NCBI GenBank assembly: GCA_905479195.1
Contig: CAJQLO010000001.1
Span: forward strand, 494,694-558,693
Direction: 5' to 3'
Origin: an uncultured Gammaproteobacteria bacterium
GTDB lineage: Bacteria > Pseudomonadota > Gammaproteobacteria > GCA-002705445 > GCA-002716945
DNA: 64,000 bases
The position numbers and the translations under genes were made by a program. Below, in pieces: positions 8,874-18,031 of this stretch; positions within the stretch are counted from its first letter, which is position 1; the number at the start of each line of letters is the position of its first letter. The notes beneath the pieces are model-generated. The model was not told the DNA's origin, did no database searches, and saw only the letters and a list, made by a program, of their open reading frames with translations.

Positions 8874-10003
8874 CTAAAGATATTTTTTAAAATTTGAGTG
8901 TAGACCTTGGTTGTATTCTTTAAGTCATTTTCGGTAGTATATTCATTAATTTTGTGAATAGATTCGTTTATAAGACCAAATTCAATTACTTGATCGCATA
9001 TTTTGGCGATAAATCTCCCATCTGATGTACCGCCATCTGTTGAAATATTGGGCATAATGCCTAATATATCTTTTGTTGCTTTCACGCATGAATTTAATAA
9101 TTCTTTTTTTTCAGTTAAATATGGATCTCCCGAATGATGCCAATCAATAGTATACTTTAGATTACTCGCATCCATTATCTCGGCGATACTTTTCATTAAT
9201 TCCTCACATGTTGTCTCGGTAGAGTAGCGAAAATTAAAATCCATATCTAATTGACCAGGTATAATATTTGATGCTCCTACGCCACTATTAAGATTCGATA
9301 TCTGGAATGATGTGGGCGGGAAATACTCATTACCTTTATCATATTCTTTGTTTACTAAATCTTTAAGTGTAGATGAAAATGCATGTATTGGATTCATTGC
9401 ATTATGAGGGTATGCGACATGACCTTGAATTCCTTGTACTATAATTTTTCCTGACAAAGAACCTCTTCTTCCATTTTTAATGGTATCACCTAGTATTTTC
9501 TTAGAAGATGGTTCTCCAATTAAACACATGTCTATATTATGTTTTGTTAAATCACCATCCTTTACTAATTTTTTGATACCATTTTGGGCTGGACCTTCTT
9601 CATCGCTTGTTAATATAACTATAATACTGCCTTTAAAATCTTTATTAGAATTAATAAAATCTTTTATAGATATGAGTATGCATGCAACGCTGCCTTTCAT
9701 ATCAGATGTACCACGACCATATAATTTTGAATTAATCTCTGTAAGCTCAAATGGATTAGATTTCCATTTATCTAAATCACCAGTTGGTACAACATCTGTA
9801 TGACCAGCATATGCAAAAACAGGACTACTTTTTCCATATCTCGCTATTAAATTAATTACATCATCATTTTTTTTAATTTCAATTTCAAAACCTAATTTTT
9901 CTAGATAATCTGCTATATATTTTTGGCATCCATCGTCTTCAGGTGTCAGTGATTTACAACTTATTAGTTTACTTAATATTCCAACTACATTTTCATTGCT
10001 CAT
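8870..10003 (-). CDS. dapE: Succinyl-diaminopimelate desuccinylase
   Basis: This 377-residue M20-family zinc peptidase hydrolyses N-succinyl-LL-diaminopimelate to LL-diaminopimelate on the path to lysine and to the meso-diaminopimelate of peptidoglycan. The zinc ligands are visible: His68 (YAGHTDVVP), Asp101 (GRGTSDMKG), Glu136 with catalytic Glu135 (TSDEEGP), Glu of LIGEPSS, and His350 near the C-terminus. Length is normal. It is translated from an ATGA overlap with map, so the two are a minus-strand operon. Other M20 enzymes (ArgE) have similar ligands, but the SDEEGPA and GEPSS wording fits DapE best. Confidence 0.93.
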   Translation of the reverse strand: MSNENVVGILSKLISCKSLTPEDDGCQKYIADYLEKLGFEIEIKKNDDVINLIARYGKSSPVFAYAGHTDVVPTGDLDKWKSNPFELTEINSKLYGRGTSDMKGSVACILISIKDFINSNKDFKGSIIVILTSDEEGPAQNGIKKLVKDGDLTKHNIDMCLIGEPSSKKILGDTIKNGRRGSLSGKIIVQGIQGHVAYPHNAMNPIHAFSSTLKDLVNKEYDKGNEYFPPTSFQISNLNSGVGASNIIPGQLDMDFNFRYSTETTCEELMKSIAEIMDASNLKYTIDWHHSGDPYLTEKKELLNSCVKATKDILGIMPNISTDGGTSDGRFIAKICDQVIEFGLINESIHKINEYTTENDLKNTTKVYTQILKNIFS

Positions 10004-10779
10004 AGCTTTTTCTCAATATTTTCTTCATCTCTTAAGGTTAATATCTCGTAACCATTATTTGTCACTAGTATAGTATGCTCCCATTGTGCTGATAATGAAT
10101 GATCTTGGGTTACTACGGTCCATCCATCGCTCAAGAGTTTTGTTTTATATTTACCTGAGTTTATCATTGGCTCAATCGTAAACGTCATACCTTCTTCTAA
10201 ACGCATACCAGTATTTTTAATTCCATAATGTAATATCTGAGGTGACTCATGAAAATTTTTCCCTATCCCATGTCCACAGTAGTCTTTCACTACTGAAAAA
10301 TTATTATCATATGCATGTTTTTGTATCACCGCACCAATGTCACCAATCTGCAGACCTGGCTTTACTATGTTAATAGCTTGATACATACACTCTTGTGTAA
10401 CTTTGCATAATCTTTCAGCTAGTATACTAGGTTTTCCAACATAATACATTTTACTGGTATCTCCATGAAACCCTTCTTTGATTACGGTTACATCAATATT
10501 GATTATATCATTTTCTTTTAAAATTTTATCGTCAGATGGTATCCCATGACATACTTGATGATTGACAGATGTACATATTGACTTAGGAAAACCTTTATAA
10601 TTCAACGGAGCAGGAATAGCATTTTGCTCTTTAACTATATAATCATGGCATATCTGGTCAAGTTCTTCCGTAGATACTCCAGGTTTTACATATTGCCCTA
10701 TCATTTCTAAAACTTCAGACGCCAGCTTTCCAGCTACACGCATTTTTTCAATATCCACTTTTGATTTGATATCTACCAT
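10000..10779 (-). CDS. map: Methionine aminopeptidase, type I
   Basis: This 259-residue enzyme removes the initiator methionine from nascent proteins. The metal-binding set is complete: Asp96, Asp107, His170, Glu203 and Glu234. His78 of the CHGIP motif serves in catalysis. There is no insertion, as expected for type Ia. It is divergent from rpsB, the usual gammaproteobacterial arrangement. Its TGA overlaps the dapE start. Confidence 0.96.
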   Translation of the reverse strand: MVDIKSKVDIEKMRVAGKLASEVLEMIGQYVKPGVSTEELDQICHDYIVKEQNAIPAPLNYKGFPKSICTSVNHQVCHGIPSDDKILKENDIINIDVTVIKEGFHGDTSKMYYVGKPSILAERLCKVTQECMYQAINIVKPGLQIGDIGAVIQKHAYDNNFSVVKDYCGHGIGKNFHESPQILHYGIKNTGMRLEEGMTFTIEPMINSGKYKTKLLSDGWTVVTQDHSLSAQWEHTILVTNNGYEILTLRDEENIEKKL

Positions 10780-10925
10780 TAAATTTACCTAAATAGCACT
10801 TTTTAGCTCAAATTATCAGATTTTTATTGTTGAATCCATGTAAATATGATAAAAAACCCTATCAACAATATTTAAAGTGATATTGTGGCGTATAAAGAAT
10901 TAAATTTATAGGAGTACAGTAAAGA
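10780..10925 (+). promoter_or_regulatory. map/rpsB intergenic region with rpsB leader and possible S2 control site
   Basis: Pointing at rpsB, TATGAT at 10845-10850 is a good -10 without a good -35, and would give a leader of about 69 bases. In that leader ACAATAT (10865-10871) can pair with ATATTGT (10880-10886), and TATAAA (10891-10896) with TTTATA (10905-10910) directly before the GGAG ribosome binding site (10911-10914). E. coli S2 represses its own leader, and a structured leader here fits that pattern. The second stem could gate ribosome access. The folding is by eye only. Confidence 0.4.
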
Positions 10926-11774
10926 GTGGCTAATTTATCTATCAAAGAAATGATCAATGCGGGCGTGCATTTTGGCCATCAATCTAAATACTGGAATCCT
11001 AAGATGCGCCCATATATTTACACAACATACAAAAAATTACATATCATCAATTTAGAACAAAGTTTAACTCATTTTAATGCTGCAATTGCTTTTGTTGAGA
11101 AATTAACTAAGAATAATGCAAAAATTCTTTTTGTAGGTACTAAAAGAGCCGCTAGAGAATTAATAGTCAAACATGCAGTTGAAGCTAAGATGCCATATGT
11201 GAGCAATAGATGGCTTGGTGGAATGCTGACAAACTTTGACACTATAAAGAAATCTATTGCAAAGTTAGATGCTCTGAAGGTTTCTTTAGACTTGGCTACT
11301 TTAAATGGGTTAACAAAAAAAGAGTCCCTGAACATTAAAAAACATATCGCGAAATTAGAAAAGAATCTTTCTGGTATTAAGAACTTAGATAAACGTCCTG
11401 ATGCATTATTTGTAATAGACACAAGGTACGAAAAAATAGCAATACAGGAAGCTAATAAATTACACATACCCGTAATAGCATTGGTAGATAGTAATAATTC
11501 TTTTGAAGGAGTTGACTATATGATTCCTGGAAATGATGACTCAATGTCATCGATAGACTTATTTTTAAATGCAATTTCCGCTACAATAATAAATACTAGA
11601 TCTAAATTTATTAAACCAGCTCCATCTGCTCAAGATGGTGAAAAAAAACCTATCAAATCGGCAGCAAAAACTTTTAAGAAAAAACAAGTCATTGATGTAA
11701 ATGATAAGTCAGTTAAATCAGCTGAAGAGAAAGTAACAGAAGATAATTCTACAATAGATAAAAAAGAGGTTTAA
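10926..11774 (+). CDS. rpsB: 30S ribosomal protein S2
   Basis: At 282 residues it is about 40 longer than E. coli S2 (241). The body is canonical: GVHFGHQSKYWNPKM near the start, the SNRWLGGMLTNF block and the PDALFVIDTRYE block. The extra length is a charged, lysine-rich tail from about residue 230, of low complexity and probably disordered. S2 joins the 30S subunit late and is needed for binding of S1-dependent mRNAs. It starts at GTG, with GGAG 11 bases upstream. The ATG of tsf directly follows its TAA. Confidence 0.96.
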   Translation: MANLSIKEMINAGVHFGHQSKYWNPKMRPYIYTTYKKLHIINLEQSLTHFNAAIAFVEKLTKNNAKILFVGTKRAARELIVKHAVEAKMPYVSNRWLGGMLTNFDTIKKSIAKLDALKVSLDLATLNGLTKKESLNIKKHIAKLEKNLSGIKNLDKRPDALFVIDTRYEKIAIQEANKLHIPVIALVDSNNSFEGVDYMIPGNDDSMSSIDLFLNAISATIINTRSKFIKPAPSAQDGEKKPIKSAAKTFKKKQVIDVNDKSVKSAEEKVTEDNSTIDKKEV

Positions 11775-12641
11775 ATGTCATTAGATCTTGAACTATTAAA
11801 ACAGCTGAGGGATATAACAGGTGCAGGTATCCTTGATTGTAAAAAATATTTAGTCAGAGCAGATAATATTTTAGATGATGCAATAAAGCTTATGAGATCT
11901 GAAGAAGGCATTAAAGCTGATAAAAAATCAGCTAGGATTGCAGCAGAAGGCGTTGTTTATTTTAAATCAAATTCATCAAAATCATTATTAATTGAAATAA
12001 ACTCTGAGACAGATTTTGTTGCCAGGGCTGATGATTTTTTATCATATGTAAATCAAACGTGTGAAATAATAATTTCTAGTCCGTACAATTCTTTAGTAGC
12101 ATTAATGGATTCTAGTGACGATGCAGTTAAAAATAGTCTCGAAGAATTGAGAAAAAATTATGTGACAAAGCTTGGGGAAAATATTCAAGTACGTAGATTT
12201 CATTGCATAGATAATTTAGAAAAATTTGTGACTGGATATACTCATAATAATAAGATTGGGGCTATCGTAACTCTTGCAAAAGAAGATGAGCAACTTTCAA
12301 AAGATATTTGCATGCAAATAGTTGCTTCTAATCCTTTAGGGTTAGACGAGAAATCTTTAGATGAAAAATTATTAGAAAATGAAAAAGATGTTTATAAAGC
12401 TGAATTAGATAAGATTGATAAAAAAGATGATATTAAAAGAAATATTATGGACGGGAAGGTTAAAAAATTTATATCAGATAATACTTTATTAAACCAACCC
12501 TATATTAAAGATGGTTCATTGAGTCTTAAAAAAATTATCAAAGATAATGAAATAATTTCTTACGAGCGTTATCAGCTTGGTGAAGGTATAGAGAAGAAGC
12601 AAGAAGATTTTGCTGATGAAGTATACAGTCAAATTAAATAA
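11775..12641 (+). CDS. tsf: Elongation factor Ts
   Basis: This 288-residue protein is the GDP/GTP exchange factor of EF-Tu. The N-terminal UBA-like domain holds DITGAGILDCKK (13-24), and the TDF motif that enters EF-Tu near the magnesium site is at 79-81. A core and C-terminal helical module follow. The length is close to E. coli (283). It directly follows rpsB with no spacer and is eight bases from pyrH, forming the usual rpsB-tsf-pyrH-frr operon. Confidence 0.96.
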   Translation: MSLDLELLKQLRDITGAGILDCKKYLVRADNILDDAIKLMRSEEGIKADKKSARIAAEGVVYFKSNSSKSLLIEINSETDFVARADDFLSYVNQTCEIIISSPYNSLVALMDSSDDAVKNSLEELRKNYVTKLGENIQVRRFHCIDNLEKFVTGYTHNNKIGAIVTLAKEDEQLSKDICMQIVASNPLGLDEKSLDEKLLENEKDVYKAELDKIDKKDDIKRNIMDGKVKKFISDNTLLNQPYIKDGSLSLKKIIKDNEIISYERYQLGEGIEKKQEDFADEVYSQIK

Positions 12642-12649
12642 TCAAAAGA

Positions 12650-13363
12650 ATGGCTACTCCCAAATATAAACGGGTACTACTTAAACTTAGCGGAGAGGCT
12701 TTGATTGGTAGTAAGAAATATGGTATCGATGATACTGTCATTAAAGAATTTGCATCTCAATTATCACAAATACAAAAACAAAAAATCGAGCTTATTATAG
12801 TTATAGGCGGCGGCAACTTCTTTAGAGGCAGTAATTTAGAAAAAATAGGGATTCAACGTGTAACAGCTGACCATATGGGTATGCTTGCAACAGTCATAAA
12901 CTCTCTTGCTTTACAAAGTTCTATTGAGGAGTTAAATATTGATTGCCGTGTAATGTCATCTATTACAATAGACGCTGTTTGCGAGAAATACATTAAACGT
13001 AAAGCAGAACGACACTTAGAAAAAGGTAGAATAATTATTCTTGCTGCAGGTACTGGCAACCCTTACTTCACCACTGACTCCGCAGCAAGCTTACGCGCAA
13101 TTGAATTAAATGCTCAGATTATGCTAAAAGGAACAAAGGTTGATGGAATATATGATAAAGATCCAGCTAAATATTCAGATGCAGTCTTATATAAATCTAT
13201 TTCATATTCAGATATCCTTAAAAAAAACTTAGAAGTAATGGATGCTACTGCTGTAGTAATGTGTAAAGAAAATGATATGCCTTTAAAAGTATTTAATATA
13301 CTTAAAAAAGGTAACTTAAAGAAAGCTATATTAAGTGATAAGATAGGAACTAAAATAGGTTAA
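12650..13363 (+). CDS. pyrH: Uridylate kinase
   Basis: This 237-residue member of the amino-acid kinase fold phosphorylates UMP to UDP. Visible motifs are the N-terminal KRVLLKLSGEAL, the glycine loop IGGGNFFRG and the UMP/ATP block AAGTGNPYFTTDSAA. Bacterial PyrH is a GTP-activated hexamer unrelated to eukaryotic UMP kinases. It sits between tsf and frr, with a two-base gap to frr. Confidence 0.96.
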   Translation: MATPKYKRVLLKLSGEALIGSKKYGIDDTVIKEFASQLSQIQKQKIELIIVIGGGNFFRGSNLEKIGIQRVTADHMGMLATVINSLALQSSIEELNIDCRVMSSITIDAVCEKYIKRKAERHLEKGRIIILAAGTGNPYFTTDSAASLRAIELNAQIMLKGTKVDGIYDKDPAKYSDAVLYKSISYSDILKKNLEVMDATAVVMCKENDMPLKVFNILKKGNLKKAILSDKIGTKIG

Positions 13364-13365
13364 CT

Positions 13366-13923
13366 ATGATTGACGATATTAAGAAAGATGCAGAAATTAG
13401 TATGGCTAAAGCAATTGAAGCTTTAAATAATGCATGTGGACAAATAAGAGCTGGAAGACCTAATCCAAGTATGCTGGATCAGATTGAAGCTGATTATTTT
13501 GATGCTAAAACCCCACTTAAGCAGCTGGCAAATATAACAATTACTGACGCATCTACAATTAGTTTGAATGTTTGGGATAAAACAGCCATTAAAGCTATTG
13601 AAAAAGCAATTCTGAATTCGAATCTGGGATTATCACCTGTTATCAATGGAATGATAATTCATATTAAAATTCCACCTCTTACCCAGGAAAGGAGAAATGA
13701 ATTGATTAAGATTCTTAAAAAAGAGGGTGAAAACACGAAAGTCTCTTTAAGAAATATAAGAAGGAATATAAATACTAGTGTCAGTAATCTTGAAAAAGAT
13801 AAAAAGATATCTAAAGATTTTGAACGTGATTATATTATTGAGATTCAAGAAATTACTGATAAATACATAAAAATGTCCGAGGAAATTGTAGATAAAAAAA
13901 TCTTAGAAATAAGCGAAGTATAG
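13366..13923 (+). CDS. frr: Ribosome recycling factor
   Basis: At 185 residues it equals the E. coli length. It works with EF-G to split the post-termination ribosome. The GQIRAGRPNPSMLDQI block forms the start of the long helical bundle and the linker. The C-terminal helix carries the RRNI and KDKKISKDFERDY stretch typical of RRF. It follows pyrH after two bases and precedes uppS by two. Confidence 0.96.
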   Translation: MIDDIKKDAEISMAKAIEALNNACGQIRAGRPNPSMLDQIEADYFDAKTPLKQLANITITDASTISLNVWDKTAIKAIEKAILNSNLGLSPVINGMIIHIKIPPLTQERRNELIKILKKEGENTKVSLRNIRRNINTSVSNLEKDKKISKDFERDYIIEIQEITDKYIKMSEEIVDKKILEISEV

Positions 13924-13925
13924 TT

Positions 13926-14660
13926 ATGTCTAATAAAATAATTTCTCACATCTCTGTGATAATGGATGGAAACGGAAGATGGGCAACTCAAAGAAATATG
14001 CCCAGAGCTTATGGTCACAAAGAAGGCGTAAAGACTATCAATAAAATTGTTTCAGTTTGCTCGCTTAGACAAATATCGCAATTATCGTTATTTGCATTTA
14101 GTAGTGAAAATTGGAATAGACCTGAGTATGAAGTTCAGTTTTTGCTAAAGTTATTTGAAGACTCAATTACTAAATATGTTGATGATTTGCATTTAAATAA
14201 TGTTAGGATCAAATTTATCGGAAATCTAAAATCATTTTCTTCCAAGCTTTTAAAAACTATCAGTCAAGCAGAAAACCTAACAAGAGATAATACTGGTTTG
14301 AAATTGAATTTTGCAATGAACTATGGTGGACAGTGGGATATTATTAATGCTGTAAATAGTATGTTAAATGATATTAATTTTGTATCTAAAAATAAGAAAA
14401 TTAGCGCAGTAGATTTTGAAAAATATCTATCTTTACAGGGCGCTAGTCCAGACTTGTTAATTAGAACAGCTGGTGAACAAAGATTAAGCAATTTTATGCT
14501 ATGGCAACATGCGTATACTGAGCTATATTTTACAGATTGCTTGTGGCCTGATTTTAATGAAAAAGAATTAGATGTTGCTATTGAGCATTATCAAAAAAGA
14601 ACTAGACGGTTTGGTTCATTAAAGAGTTCTAATCATATAGTTAAAAAATATGTTAAATAG
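13926..14660 (+). CDS. uppS: Undecaprenyl-diphosphate synthase
   Basis: This 244-residue cis-prenyltransferase makes the C55 lipid carrier of peptidoglycan and O-antigen from FPP and eight IPP units. The catalytic Asp14 lies in VIMDGNGRWA. Other motifs are LFAFSSENWNRP and the C-terminal DLLIRTAGEQRLSNF and TELYFTDCLWPDF blocks. It overlaps cdsA by 11 bases. Confidence 0.96.
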   Translation: MSNKIISHISVIMDGNGRWATQRNMPRAYGHKEGVKTINKIVSVCSLRQISQLSLFAFSSENWNRPEYEVQFLLKLFEDSITKYVDDLHLNNVRIKFIGNLKSFSSKLLKTISQAENLTRDNTGLKLNFAMNYGGQWDIINAVNSMLNDINFVSKNKKISAVDFEKYLSLQGASPDLLIRTAGEQRLSNFMLWQHAYTELYFTDCLWPDFNEKELDVAIEHYQKRTRRFGSLKSSNHIVKKYVK

Positions 14661-15495
14661 AATTTTTACTGGAATTGCTTTAGCTTCTTTTTTTTTACTC
14701 CTACTTATTTTCAGTAATGGATTTATTATAGGAATATTATTTTCTATAATAGCCATATATGGATATTATGAATGGTTGGTCATTCAGAATAATTCTATGC
14801 CAAATATATATTTCTTTTTATCATTAGCTGCACTTCTTATGATTCTTTTATTAAGGTATCACACACATTCAATTGTTCTAATATTTGCATATTTTTCAAT
14901 ATTTCTATGGTTAATGATGCTTTTTGATTTATTACTAAAACTTAATATATATAAAAGATTTCTAGGTATAAGCTCTAGTATTGTAGGATTGGTATTCATA
15001 GTAACAACATGGTTCCTATTTATCTCACTTGGCAGTACTAGTAATGCAGAGATTTTAGAGCATAGTTATTTATTATTTTCATACTCTGAATTATCAGATT
15101 TGAATAAATATTATTTATTTTTAATTAGCATTGTTTCACTGACAGATATATCGGGATACTTTGTTGGTAAAACTATAGGTAAAAATAGTTTATGCCCATT
15201 AATTAGTCCGAAAAAGACAGTAGAAGGCTTTATTGGTTCATTGATTATTCCACTAGTAATATTTTTTGTATCATTTAATTTTATTTTTTCAATACCTATA
15301 CTAATCAGTGATGTTATTTTTATGTTATTATGTTGCATATTTTGTACAGTTGGAGATTTATCAGTGAGTGTTTACAAAAGATTTCATAATGTTAAAGACT
15401 CAGGGAATATTTTACCAGGTCATGGTGGTATTCTGGATAGACTTGATAGTTATCTCCCTACAATTTCTATTCTACATATTTGGTTATTTTTATAA
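14650..15495 (+). CDS. cdsA: Phosphatidate cytidylyltransferase (CDP-diglyceride synthase)
   Basis: This 281-residue polytopic membrane enzyme makes CDP-diacylglycerol from phosphatidic acid and CTP, the branch point for all phospholipids. About eight hydrophobic segments cover the chain. The family signature is split between LISPKKTVEGFIGS and the C-terminal KDSGNILPGHGGILDRLDS with its metal-binding aspartates. It starts inside uppS, and its TAA overlaps the dxr start by one base. Confidence 0.95.
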   Translation: MLNRIFTGIALASFFLLLLIFSNGFIIGILFSIIAIYGYYEWLVIQNNSMPNIYFFLSLAALLMILLLRYHTHSIVLIFAYFSIFLWLMMLFDLLLKLNIYKRFLGISSSIVGLVFIVTTWFLFISLGSTSNAEILEHSYLLFSYSELSDLNKYYLFLISIVSLTDISGYFVGKTIGKNSLCPLISPKKTVEGFIGSLIIPLVIFFVSFNFIFSIPILISDVIFMLLCCIFCTVGDLSVSVYKRFHNVKDSGNILPGHGGILDRLDSYLPTISILHIWLFL

Positions 15496-16688
15496 TGATT
15501 ACTATTTTAGGCTCAACAGGAACAATTGGAAAAAATACGTTATCAGTTTTAAAAAGTGTAGGTAAGCAAAATAAAGTATTTGCACTTAGTGCGAATAAAA
15601 ATATTAACCTTTTATTTCGACAGATCAAAGATTTTAATCCTAAGTATGCTGTCATATCTGATAAATCTAATGCATTGAAGCTTATAGAATTTTGTAATAA
15701 AAATAAAATAAAAACTAAAATATTATTTGGTGAAAAAAACTTATCATTTATAAGTACTCACAAACAGTGCAAATGTGTGTTATCAGCAATAGTTGGAGCT
15801 GCTGCTCTGAAACCAACTTATGATGCAGCTAAATCTGGAAAGAAGATACTTTTAGCTAATAAAGAGTCTTTGATTATGTCGGGCAAGCTTTTGATTACTG
15901 CTGCTCATAAAAGTGGTGCTATTCTAATTCCAGTAGATAGCGAGCATAATGCCATTCTGCAGATTTTATCTTCATTTGGAATTGATTATAATAATTCAGT
16001 TAGAAAAATGATTTCTAAAGATGTGGATATGATTACTTTAACGGCTTCCGGAGGACCATTTTTAAATTACTCAAAGAGTAAATTGTCAAAAGTTACTCCA
16101 AAGGAAGCAGTTAATCATCCTACATGGAAAATGGGTAAAAAAATCTCTGTAGATTCTGCATCCATGATGAATAAAGGTTTGGAAATTATTGAGGCTGCAA
16201 TATTATTTGATTTAAAGCCAAGCCAAATTAATGTCCTTATTCATCCTGAAAGTATTGTTCATGCGTTAGTTACATTCACAGATGGATCGGTAATTTCACA
16301 TATGAGTGCACATGATATGAGAGTTGCTATTAGCTATGCCTTATCATGGCCTGGCAGACATAAACTAAAGATTAATTTATTAAAAAAATTTAAAATAGAT
16401 AAACTCTCATTTCATGAAGTTAAACCAAATCAATTTAAATGTTTAGATTTATGCATGAGAGCTCTGAATATTGGTTATAATGCTCCTACTATCTTAAACG
16501 CAGCTAATGAAATAGCAGTTTCAAAATTTCTTGAAAATAAGATTAAATTTATTGATATACCGGTTATAATTGACAAAGCATTAAAGAATATGCCAATCAA
16601 TAAGAGTAATACTCTTAAATCTATATTAGAATGTGATCAATCTACAAGGGACTATATAACTAACTATATAAACACAAAATGGAAATAA
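15495..16688 (+). CDS. dxr: 1-deoxy-D-xylulose 5-phosphate reductoisomerase
   Basis: This 397-residue enzyme converts DXP to 2-C-methyl-D-erythritol 4-phosphate with NADPH, the committed step of the MEP isoprenoid path. The NADPH loop GSTGTIG is at residues 6-12. Substrate and metal motifs are LLANKESLIMSG, PVDSEHNAI and SVDSASMMNKGLE. The frame is open from 15480, but the ATG at 15495 gives MITILGSTGTIG, the family start, and forms TAATG with the end of cdsA. Two later MEP genes, ispD and ispF, lie at 36390-37555. It overlaps rseP by ten bases. Confidence 0.95.
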   Translation: MITILGSTGTIGKNTLSVLKSVGKQNKVFALSANKNINLLFRQIKDFNPKYAVISDKSNALKLIEFCNKNKIKTKILFGEKNLSFISTHKQCKCVLSAIVGAAALKPTYDAAKSGKKILLANKESLIMSGKLLITAAHKSGAILIPVDSEHNAILQILSSFGIDYNNSVRKMISKDVDMITLTASGGPFLNYSKSKLSKVTPKEAVNHPTWKMGKKISVDSASMMNKGLEIIEAAILFDLKPSQINVLIHPESIVHALVTFTDGSVISHMSAHDMRVAISYALSWPGRHKLKINLLKKFKIDKLSFHEVKPNQFKCLDLCMRALNIGYNAPTILNAANEIAVSKFLENKIKFIDIPVIIDKALKNMPINKSNTLKSILECDQSTRDYITNYINTKWK

Positions 16689-18031
16689 TACAGAGTATCC
16701 TTGGTTTTTTTATTGCAATTGGCATATTAGTCACATTTCATGAATTTGGCCATTTTTACATAGCTAGATTATTCAATGTCAAAGTACTTAATTTTAGTAT
16801 TGGCTTTGGGAAAACACTGTTTAAGAAGCAGTTTAGCAATGAAGGGACGGAATATTCTATTGGACTAGTTCCTTTAGGTGGCTATGTAAAAATGCTTGAG
16901 TCTTCAGAGTTAGACCCTGAAAAGGATAAAGCTGATTATGTTTATTGTTTTGACAAACAGTCTGTTTACAAGAAATTTTTAATAGTTGCAGCTGGACCTG
17001 TTTTCAATTTAATTTTAGCTGTCATTTTTTTCACTGTAGTCCATTTTTCTGGAATTACTGGAATGAAACCATTTGTTACATCAATTGAAGGTCATAATTT
17101 ATCCCAGGTTCAAAATAAGTCATTCCATGAAATTATTGAAGTAAATGGTGTTGCAACTCAAAGATGGCAGGATGTCAGAGTTGAAATATTGAATGCCGTA
17201 GTAAATAAAACAAGATTAAATGTGCTTGTTAAAGATTATAAAAACAATATAAGTGCGATTAATATTAATTATGGTGATAATATTTTACAAGAAGATGGAG
17301 ACATTATTCTCAATCTTGGTTTTAACCCTAAAACTCCAGAAATTCCGTCTGTAATCGGGACTATTAAGAATAATTCTCCAGCCTCTTTAGCTGGTCTTCA
17401 TGTTGGAGATCAGATTTTGAGTGTGAATGATAAAAATATAAAGAATTGGGATTCACTGGTTACTATTATTCAAAACAATCCAGACAATATTTTAAAACTA
17501 AAAGTTAATCGTTTTGAAAAAATATTAGATATTATTCTTGTCCCAGCTATAAAGGCATCTTCTGATGATAAGAGTGGTTATGCTGGTATATCCCCTGATA
17601 GAAACGCACTAAATGATTTCAGGGTTCTTGTTAAGTATCCATTTTTTGAATCAATATATAAATCTATACTTTTAACATATAATTATTCCATACTTACATT
17701 TAAAATGATTTTTGAATTATTTACAGGTCAGGCTAATATGAATAATATAAGTGGCCCATTGAGCATCGCTGAGTTTTCTGGAAAATCATTGTCAATGGGG
17801 TTTGTATATTTCTCTTACTTGCTTGCGATATTAAGTATTAGCCTAGGAGTTCTTAATCTACTTCCAATCCCAGTACTAGATGGCGGACACTTAGTTTATT
17901 ATATATTTGAGATATTAACTGGAAAAGCTGTGTCAGAAAAATTTCAACTTATTGCCCAACAATTTGGAATGTTAATCCTTTTCGGTATCATGATAATAGC
18001 TTTTTATAATGACTTTGCGAGACTACTATAG
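16679..18031 (+). CDS. rseP: Site-2 intramembrane zinc protease RseP
   Basis: This 450-residue inner-membrane protease has the zinc motif HEFGH at 21-25 in the first helix and LDGGH at 400-404 in a late helix. Two PDZ domains lie in the periplasm (roughly 115-190 and 205-285), the second with NNSPASLAGLHVGD. In E. coli it cleaves anti-sigma factor RseA and clears signal-peptide remnants. The next gene, bamA, builds the very membrane whose stress RseP reports. Its TAG overlaps the GTG start of bamA by one base. Confidence 0.95.
   Translation: MEIIQSILGFFIAIGILVTFHEFGHFYIARLFNVKVLNFSIGFGKTLFKKQFSNEGTEYSIGLVPLGGYVKMLESSELDPEKDKADYVYCFDKQSVYKKFLIVAAGPVFNLILAVIFFTVVHFSGITGMKPFVTSIEGHNLSQVQNKSFHEIIEVNGVATQRWQDVRVEILNAVVNKTRLNVLVKDYKNNISAININYGDNILQEDGDIILNLGFNPKTPEIPSVIGTIKNNSPASLAGLHVGDQILSVNDKNIKNWDSLVTIIQNNPDNILKLKVNRFEKILDIILVPAIKASSDDKSGYAGISPDRNALNDFRVLVKYPFFESIYKSILLTYNYSILTFKMIFELFTGQANMNNISGPLSIAEFSGKSLSMGFVYFSYLLAILSISLGVLNLLPIPVLDGGHLVYYIFEILTGKAVSEKFQLIAQQFGMLILFGIMIIAFYNDFARLL

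Noticed and set aside
10821-10855. TTGTTG (10827-10832) as the -35 paired with TATGAT for rpsB
   Set aside because: The spacer would be only 12 bases. TATGAT may act with another weak -35 or alone.
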